A stretch of DNA of 64,000 nucleotides, taken from contig BDSI01000053.1 of NCBI GenBank assembly GCA_003117195.1, positions 618,482 through 682,481 of the forward strand, read 5' to 3'. This document shows, piece after piece, positions 56,977-64,000 of this stretch. The DNA comes from Eudorina sp. 2006-703-Eu-15 (lineage: Eukaryota; Chlorophyta; Chlorophyceae; Chlamydomonadales; Volvocaceae). The stretch's first letter is position 1. Each line of letters begins with the position of its first letter. A program made the translations under genes and the position numbers. Under the pieces are notes generated by a model. That model was not told where the DNA came from and ran no database searches. It saw nothing but the letters and a program-made list of their open reading frames with translations.

Positions 56977-59169
56977 CTACTTGCGCTTGTGGCAGTTGCC
57001 CGGCTTGTCCAGCGCCACGGTGTAGGTGAAGGGCCCGTCGGTGCTCGCGGCCACCGACGCCACGGTGCCCGAGGCGCCGGTGTAGATGCCGGTGCCGCCC
57101 ACGATAGCGAGGGTCGACTTGGCGTCCTGGGGTTTGCAACCGGCATCATTACTAAGCATGTTACAGAGGACCCCGCGGGTCATCGATGACCCCGCGGGTC
57201 ATCGGTGCGTGTATGTGCAGCAAGCATACGAGTTACACACACAGATGGGTTACCGCGTTAACCGCGGTAGTCATAAAACACACACACATCGATCGAAACG
57301 AAACCGAACAAAATCAAGTGTTGAACAGCCAGCTAATGCTAGGGGAATACTGTGGAAGGATAGCAGGTTAGCAGTGGTAGGTGCGGCTTCTTTCGCTGGT
57401 AGATAGCTAGACTGCTACTGCGGCCCGCGGGTCATCATCGTGCATTCCCGCGCTGCCCCCTGACCCCTATCTACAACCCCTATCCATAAACCCTGCCTGC
57501 CACGCACTGATGACCCAACTGACCTTGCCCGCCACCTGCACACCCTGCAGCGTGATGTCACCAGCGCAGGTCTTGAGGCTGATCGTCACGTACTCGTCGA
57601 TGGTGCCGTTGGCGCCGCTGCTGTTGACAGCCAGGACCCTACGCACGGGTGTTGCACGTAGTGACACGAGTACCAGCAGCGATTTATTAGTAATGTAGCC
57701 GAGATGTACGTCACACCCCGAATCTGTCAAACATTCCGTTCATGTACCGTGTGTGTGCATTAACGATATGCAGCGAGGGGAACACATTCAGTACGACACG
57801 TACGACGAGAACAGCGCTGACAAAGTAATACCTTAGGACGCCTAGCTACGTATGCAACTGCTGCTTACTGCTGAACAAACGAAACTTAAATTCAAAACCC
57901 GCCCGTCGCCCGCCGCCCGACCCCGCCCTACGACCCCGCCCGCCTCCCTGCCCTGCTGACCGCAAGTCACTTTTACCCTAACCCTCACACAACAATTTGT
58001 ATACTTGTTGTCCTTCACCTCGCATAATGTGCAGGATAGGAGCTGCTAGAATTCGTCCCCATGCGTGCGCGACAACCATCGATCATGACCAGCAGCTACG
58101 AAAGAGCGTACGTATCTACCAAGCAATCCCGTCCGGTCCCACTCACACGCCGGCGCCTTGCGCGGTGCCAATCTGCGCGCACAGTAGCAGCATGGACCGG
58201 CACAGCATAGAATGGCGTGGTTTAGAGGTACATATGTTGGTCCGGAGTTATGAATGAAATCGGCGGTCGCTCGGGTTTCGCTCAGGGCTTGCTGACCCGG
58301 CGGTATCGGAGTTATTACATACAGCCTATCTGGGCCCGTTGGAACACCCGGTCGGGATACGGGTCCACCTTGTAACGGACCCCAAAGAGCAACTGCCCAG
58401 GAAGTGAAAATAAAGAAGACGCCCCGACTAGTCCTAACTTGGATAGGCACCCATCCATGCAAGCACAGGTAAGTACGTTTTGCCGTACTTTACTGCTTCT
58501 GTACTGCTGTACATCGACCGATTATTGTGACCTATCTACTCACCTCCTTGCCGTTCACCGAGCTGCCCAGCACGAGCTTGTGGGCGAAGCCAAACGCGCA
58601 CCCGGGAGCGTAGCAACCCCTGTATCGATGTCGTCGACGGGATTGATCGGGAAGATATATGTGTGTGTGTGCGCGGGCGAAGCAGCTGCAAGAGTATTAC
58701 GAGGGTTAGAGCTAGCTAGTTCAGGTGGCTAGCTACGGGGGCGGCAGGCCGGTGGCGATAGCGACGGCATATGTACGTACATGCCTGCAGGCATGTATGG
58801 CTGCCAAGCAGTTGCTTGTACGCGATCGAGCGCGTGTGCATACATGCAGCCGCGCGCTGCAGCATAACTGTAGATTTCACGGGTCATGATGCCATGGATC
58901 GGATGAATGAATGAATCCGTACGTACAACGTACGCCGCGTACGCTGCTGCACGATGGACTCACACATCGATCCCGATCGTGGTCTCCGTCAGCAGGAAGG
59001 TCTCGCAGCACAGCTCCTTGGGCGGCTTGTCGCAGCGCCGGGGGGGCTTGGGCGCCTCGCACTTGGGCTTGGAGTCCTTGGTCGCCTGCACCGGTCCCGC
59101 GGACATCAGGGCGCCCGCGAAGACGGCCAGCAGGGCCAGGCCCAGGAACGAAGAACCGCCGCCGGCCAT
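56977..59169 (-). CDS. Small secreted dirigent/AOC-barrel-like protein, copy 2
   Basis: Exons on the minus strand: 59169-58964, 58619-58544, 58172-58147 (26 nt), 57638-57524, 57126-56977. Their sizes are identical to copy 1, giving 190 residues. Compared with copy 1 I see three amino-acid changes: SKHK to SKPK near residue 35, FGFS to FGFA, and GTAAS to GTVAS near the C-terminus. The introns have diverged much more than the exons, including a roughly 70-bp insertion in intron 2 of this copy. This pattern indicates selection on the protein or exon-biased conversion. Signal peptide, cysteines and the GGTG.Y.GA.G motif are retained, so both copies should be functional. Confidence 0.85.
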
Positions 59170-60311
59170 GATTTCTTGATGTGACGTAGATAGATTGCTC
59201 GCCGCGAACGGACGTAAATGTACGAAGTGGACTTGAAGTGGTTGCTACTGCTTGCTACCGGTGGTGATGTAGGGAGCACGGAAACTCAGACGTTATATCG
59301 AATGATGATGATGATGCGCGCAAGCTGCGTTGGATCGTTCCGTGTTGTACACACCGAATCACCGATAGATTCGGCGTGCCTGCCCAACGAACGAACGAAG
59401 CAGCAGGTAGGAGGGCCGGTTGGTTGTTCTTGGAGTGTTCGTCACATACATGCATCCCGCGCGCATCAGATAACAAAGGCAGTGCCGTGCGGACGACGAG
59501 GCAGCCGTTATTATTACCGACCCCACTATCTGGGACGGACCCAGCCATCGAGCCAATCCAGCGGCAACTAGGGACGACGCCAGTTGCTATGCTGCTGCTC
59601 TGCTGCTGCTGCATACCGCCGGCGGCCTTCCGCAACCGAGGCAACGTATGTACGTGCGTGCATTCATCCGCGATGTGTGATGCGCCATGCTGCCCATGCA
59701 TATGACCCGCAGCTCCCAAACAGATACGTACTTATTACCTGGACGGCGGGGTCATCAACGCACACCGCTGCTGCGGACGGAAGTCAGCGCGAGGTTGCTC
59801 CATCCATCCAGGCGGTTCGTCCGTTCCGGTACCACGCACGCACGCTACGTACGTATCCTCATTATCATTGCAAATGATGAAGCCGCAGCGTCCGTCGCCG
59901 TCCGAACCCATTTATTTATTTCCTTTCCAGGTCAGCCGCACCGTCCCCGGCCAACAGCAGCAGGTGGGACGACCACGATTAGCTAGGTAATAAATTCAGC
60001 GCGCGTCGTCCGAACCCTTTTCAAGGTAGCTACATACGTGAAGCGAGCCGCGCGCACCGCCGCCCGCAACTACCACCGTCAGACGGTACATACACACATA
60101 GCAAGAAAGATGGGTGGATACGTTTCCGGTCATGCGGACGGACGTGAAGCGAACAGCCATCCAGCTCGCCACAGCCAGCAGGTCCCTGCCCCGCCCAGCG
60201 GCGGGCTTGTGCATGAGGGTGGATGGCCCACGCACCCCGCGGCAACGACGACTCAAGTTGCTGGGCGGGCTTGTGCGTGGGGGTGGATGGGCGCGCGGCG
60301 GTCATCATACG
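59170..60311. other. Spacer upstream of dirigent-like copy 2
   Basis: No gene seen. The first 400 bp match the corresponding region of unit 1. The rest is largely specific to this unit and ends in a local duplication of GCGGGCTTGTGC...GGGTGGATGG at about 60197-60222 and 60265-60290. Confidence 0.5.
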
Positions 60312-61020
60312 TCACCCTCGCTGCTCCTCGTCCCCCGCCATCAACAGCTCGTAGTTCCGCAGCGGCATCTGCAGCACCACACGCACCCAAGGCCCCTTTC
60401 CGCCTCCTGCTGCCCCTCCTCCTCCTCCTCCTCCTCCAGCACCTCCTCCTCCAGCACCGCCTCCTGCCGCACCGCCTCCTGGGTCGCTGCCGTCCGCACC
60501 CGCAACCGCGCCGCCACCCTCAGCACGCGCCGCTTCCTCCTCCTCCTCCCCGCCCCCGGCCCCGGCCCCGACTGCTGCTCCGCTACTCTGCCCCCCGTCG
60601 TCACGGCGCCCGGCGCCGCTGCTGTTGGCTCCTTCACCCCGCTCCGAAACCACTCCGCCCGCTGCTACAGAAGTAGCAGCAGCAGCAGCAACAACAACAG
60701 CGGCAGCCCCGCGGCTTTCCGCGCCATCACGGCATCCTCCTTCCCTTGCGCCTGCTGCTGCCGCCTCTGCCGCCCTCCCCGTCCCCTCCTCCCCCTCATC
60801 ATCGTCATCAGTCGTAGCCGGGCCACCCCATCTGATAATGATGCGGTTGTCCCACAGCGACTGCAGTCGGGGCGGCAGCTGGTCCAGCAGGAAGTGGCAG
60901 GACACGCCGCCGCCGCGGAAGGCGCCCGCAGCAGCCGCCTGCGGCGGGTCACCACCGCCACCACCGCCATCGCCAACGTCGCCGTCATCGCCACTGGCGC
61001 TCCACATCTCCACGCCGCAC
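60312..61020 (-). CDS. Last exon of an unrecognised gene
   Basis: Acceptor CACCTCCAG|GTGCGGC at 61020; open to a TGA at 60312-60314. The exon reads CGVEMWSAS, then VSCHFLLDQLPPRLQSLWDN with RIIIRWG. A long Gly/Ala/Glu linker follows, with antisense (CCT)n on the + strand, then GPWVRVVLQMPLRNYELLMA and GDEEQRG. The two ends look like conserved globular sequence split by a low-complexity insertion, which is usual for volvocine proteins. I do not recognise the family. A shifted copy of its end sits at 55552-55870. Confidence 0.6.
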
Positions 61021-61703
61021 CTGGAGGTGATCCGAGCCCGATCACAACCCGATTCGATCCGAATTCGATTCGATTTACACCCAGTTTGATCCGAATCCAT
61101 GCATGCAGATAGACAAAACAAACCGACCAATCAATTCGGTGCATGTCCGCACATTGGCATTATTGGATGATCATTGGTAACAAGGATCAAAGCAAGGCAC
61201 GGGGGGAGATATACGGAAAGAAGGCAAATATAAAACGTCAGGACCATAACTGATGACGTTTGCGATCGAGCAAGGGGGTGGGAGGGGGATACGGTACAGT
61301 GCGACCTGAACGCCATGCGTCATCATGCATCAAGACCACGACCACCTAATGCTTACTCATGGCAGCGCTGCATCGAGGGACAACTTCCGGTATCGGCAGC
61401 ACCCATGCATGGAACGTCAACTTGCGGCCGCAACAACCGCCAGCAAGCGTGGGACATCCGCAGTAGCAACCGCCTCCGGCGCAGACCGCCGATCGACGCT
61501 TGTGACTCTCCGCCGGTCGGGCCGGACCCCAACTAACTCGGCGCGATGCAGTTCTCCCTCTGTCTTCCGCAGCACACCTGAAAAGCCCAAGCTCTGAGCC
61601 TTCCGCCGCCGCGCTCTGCCCTTCATGTTGTACCAACACTATACTCCGCCGTACCGTGCGTACGGCGCCGTACAACTTTACAAGCGTTATGTATCCCACG
61701 CAC

Positions 61704-61780
61704 CTGCCCAGTCGCACTCTCCCGCACGCGTCCATCAGAGCGAAGTCCACCATCAGCGGCAGCGGCCCATCACACAGCTC
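61704..61780 (-). CDS. Internal exon of the same unrecognised gene
   Basis: Acceptor CAACACAG|GAGCTG, donor GGGCAG|GTGCGTGG, encoding ELCDGPLPLMVDFALMDACG then RVRLG. It joins in phase 0 to the upstream exon ending at 62225 (donor CTGCGA|GTAGGT). The connection to the last exon at 61020 is unresolved. An acceptor at 61577 (CTTTTCAG|GTGTGC) is attractive, but I found no good donor after it. Confidence 0.55.
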
Positions 61781-62224
61781 CTGTGTTGAATTGTACGGCA
61801 TGTACGGCATAGGTGTGGATGTGCAGAGCGAGGGGGGTTGAGAGCGGGTTCGGGGCGTCGGGCGGGTGTTGGAGCTCGCACGCAGGGGTAGCAGGGAAGA
61901 CGTCGTTCGTACGAATGGAAGCAAGTACCGTCGACGGAGCTGTAAAGCACGGCAAGGGCACACCGTACATTGGGGCCTGTCGGACTTGGAGAGGAAGGCG
62001 GAAGGGTGATGGGCGGTACCCTAACCGACGCCGCAGCAGCGCACGCCGATAGATCACCGATACGGAGCGAGGGACCCGCAAGGCCCCAGGCAGGCGCACC
62101 AAAGCAAGCAAACATAAGAGGTATGGAAAGTCAACTTGCGGCAGCAACTGCCAGCAGTATGGGATCACCTAGGTATGGGGACACGCACTAACGCTTGGCA
62201 AGAAAGGACAGCAAGGGCACCTAC

Positions 62225-63130
62225 TCGCAGCTTCCCGGCCGCCTCCACACCTCGCCGCCGCGCCCAGCCGTCCGCTGCATCGGCCGCGTCCGCCGCGGTA
62301 CGGACCAAGCGTCCCCCGCCGGCGCCGCCGCCGCCGGCCGTGCACACGTCAGCGCCCGCGGCGAAGGCCTCGGGCCGGTCCGCTCCGGGCTGTTGCGGCC
62401 CGAACGCCGCCAGCCACGCCGCCGCCAGCTGCGCCGCTGCCGCCGCCGCCGCCCTCCCTCCGGGGACGTCCGAGGCCGCGGCGGCGGGGTCCTGGGGCCT
62501 AGGCCGAGATGCCGCTGCTGGCGGATGCGGCCCAGCGGCGGCGCTCCCCGGCGGCGGCGCGGAAGCGGCGGCGGCAGCAGCCGTGCAGGCCGGCGGCGGC
62601 GGCGGCGGCAGCAGTACGACATCGCCCCGGCGGGTGTCCCCGACGGCGCGCTGCTCGGTGCGGCCCTGCGGCTGTAGCAGCCCCCCCGACGCCTGCGGCG
62701 ACGGGCGCGGCAGCGCGGGCCTGTCCAGCCATAGCCGTACGACACAGCCGCACACCCAACCGCCGCCGCCGCCGTCGCTGACGCCGATGCCGTTGCCCGC
62801 CACCGACGCCGCCTTCGCGGCCGCCGCCACCCTCAGCGCCGCCTCCGTCGGCAGCAAGCTCCAATCCAGGTACAAGTACATGGCCGGGCCGCTGCTACTG
62901 CCCGCCGGGGGTTCGGGGCAGCCGCCGGCAATGGCACAGCTACTACTGCTACTGCCTCCGCTGCGGAGGCTGACGGCGGGGTCCGGAATCGACCTCGCCT
63001 GCGTCGAAGCTGCTGGCGCCGCCGCCGGGGCCGCGGCGGCGCCGCCGTCATGTGCTTCAGGTGATGAGGCTGTAGCACTGACTGCCGACGCTGCTGCGGG
63101 ACTCCCCACGACGGCGGGCGCCGCCGCCGC
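62225..63130 (-). CDS. Large Ala/Gly/Pro-rich exon of the same unrecognised gene
   Basis: A frame open from beyond 63500 down to 62165 contains convincing segments: AMYLYLDWSLLPTEAALRVA (about 62885-62826) and CGCVVRLWLDRPALPRPSP (about 62754-62700). A long Ala/Pro/Gly-rich region and AQLAAAWLAAFGPQQPGADR (about 62441-62382) follow. The donor is placed at 62225/62224. The 5' boundary is not defined; I put it near where coding character fades. Confidence 0.5.
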
Positions 63131-63828
63131 TGCCGGTGTCTCCGCCTTTCGTACACCGTGGCGGGCGGCGAGGCGGGCCTCGTGGTGGTGGCGACCTGGG
63201 TGGGCGGTGTGGGGGCCCTGGAGGGGGGGCGGCAGGTGCAGCCCGGACTGCGTCCCCCGGGGTTGAGGCCAGCGGGTAATTGGGGCGAAGGCGGAGAGGG
63301 GGCGGGTCCGGCACAGGAGGTGAGACGGTTGGTTATAAAGGGGCGAGGAGGAGGAAGACGCGGAAGGAAGAAGACGAGGACGAGGAGTAGGAATGGCGGC
63401 CATGGACATGCGTGTACTCGTGCGCGGGTGCGGCTGTGTATTTGCCGAGAGGGGGCAGTAGGGTGGGTATGGGCGGACTGATTCATTGTGTTGAACCGCT
63501 AGAGAGGAGATGCGGCGGCGAGATGTCGGGGTGGGGGGATGGAACATCCCCCGGGGGCCCCGGGGCGTCCCTAACCCACGGGGTACAACTTAAGGGAGCA
63601 GACGGCGGCACGCTGCGGTAGACTCCTACCACAACAAGGCTCGTGCGGTACATATGTCGTACATGTCCAGCACATGCGTTCGTTACCACAAGTTGTGGTG
63701 GAGGGATGTGGGCGTCACATTCATCACCCGCAGACTAACTTGAACCCCCGTGACGGAAAGAAAGGGCGTGCGACACAATAGTGCCGTACAGGGCAGTAAG
63801 TAGTGTCGTCGTACGACTGGCGCCGTAC
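63131..63828. other. Probable intron between exons of the right-edge gene
   Basis: Purine/pyrimidine-rich DNA with no convincing coding. It includes CCCCCGGGGGCCCCGGGG near 63548. Confidence 0.4.
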
Positions 63829-64000
63829 CTCCGGCTCCACCTCTGGCGGACACACCGGCAGCAGCTGCTCGTAGTGGAGGTAGGCCGCGAGGTGGGGCCC
63901 CGGACGGCCGGCGCGGCGGGTCGGAGCCGACGGGGCGGGGTGCGGGTGCCGGTGCGGGGGCGCGTCTCCCTGCCGCCGCACGCCGCCGCGCCCCTCGTCC
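63829..64000 (-). CDS. Partial exon of the unrecognised gene at the right edge
   Basis: The minus-strand frame ends HLAAYLHYEQLLPVCPPEVE then PE, followed by a donor GAG|GTACGG at 63829/63828. It continues beyond the window. Gly/Pro/Arg-rich sequence lies toward the edge. Confidence 0.45.

Larger units (their letters stand above)
55871..60624. repeat. Tandem duplication, unit 2
   Basis: This unit starts with 53 bp of LGALDH exon 6 (CTCGGGGCGGCCGCTGCCTC) and continues through its downstream spacer, dirigent-like copy 2 and the end of the right-hand gene (GCGCCCGGCGCCGCTGCTG at 60606-60624). It is slightly longer than unit 1, mostly from about 650 bp of extra DNA near 59580-60240. Confidence 0.88.

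Noticed and set aside
61346..61577. Exon continuing from acceptor 61577 (VLRKTEGELHRAELVGV or CAAEDRGRTASRR)
   Set aside because: VLRKTEG would need a GC donor at 61704, and the other frame has no usable donor in the right phase. Left unassigned.

Overview
The window is nuclear DNA of a green alga, most likely a volvocine (Chlamydomonas/Volvox-type) species. The genome is GC-rich with Ala/Gly/Gln-rich coding insertions. Genes are split by many GT-AG introns of about 75-1,350 nt. TGTAA polyadenylation-type signals, L1-like LINE remains and MYND-finger and ankyrin paralogues also fit. The species cannot be named from sequence alone. I saw no tRNA, rRNA or CRISPR array.

Layout. 1-5.2 kb: the end of an unknown gene, a 50-bp minisatellite, an orphan flank and stump of a MYND gene, and an L1-like LINE fragment. 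6-21 kb: two full-length relatives of that MYND gene, both on the + strand. Copy A (5986-10772) is decayed by frameshifts. Copy B (15071-20302) looks intact. A LINE 3' end, minisatellites and a perfect 45-bp inverted repeat lie between them. 22.3-24.5 kb: a four-exon rhodanese gene on the minus strand. 25.4-30.5 kb: autophagy gene ATG5. 31.1-37.5 kb: phytochelatin synthase, eight exons. 37.5-41.3 kb: gene-poor. 41.4-43.6 kb: an F-box-like/ankyrin gene, with a broken 5'-truncated copy at 45.95-46.73 kb. 48.2-51.3 kb: L-galactose dehydrogenase, six exons. 52.8-59.2 kb: two near-identical five-exon genes for a small secreted cysteine-containing protein resembling the dirigent/allene-oxide-cyclase barrel. 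60.3-64 kb: an unrecognised minus-strand gene that runs off the right edge.

The exon chains of rhodanese, PCS, L-galactose dehydrogenase and the two dirigent-like genes were worked out by hand. They keep phase at every junction and rebuild the expected family motifs, which is the main evidence for them. ATG5 is certain as a family, but its first exon and one internal acceptor are unresolved.

Phytochelatin synthase (metal detoxification), L-galactose dehydrogenase (ascorbate synthesis) and the rhodanese all touch thiol or redox stress, and ATG5 serves autophagy. They are ordinary separately transcribed genes and I see no evidence that they form one system. The most informative structures are a tandem duplication with a base-resolved junction at 55870/55871, an introner-like motif shared by introns of two different genes, two families of short dispersed repeats (one with an apparent empty site in its paralogue), and the 45-bp hairpin.
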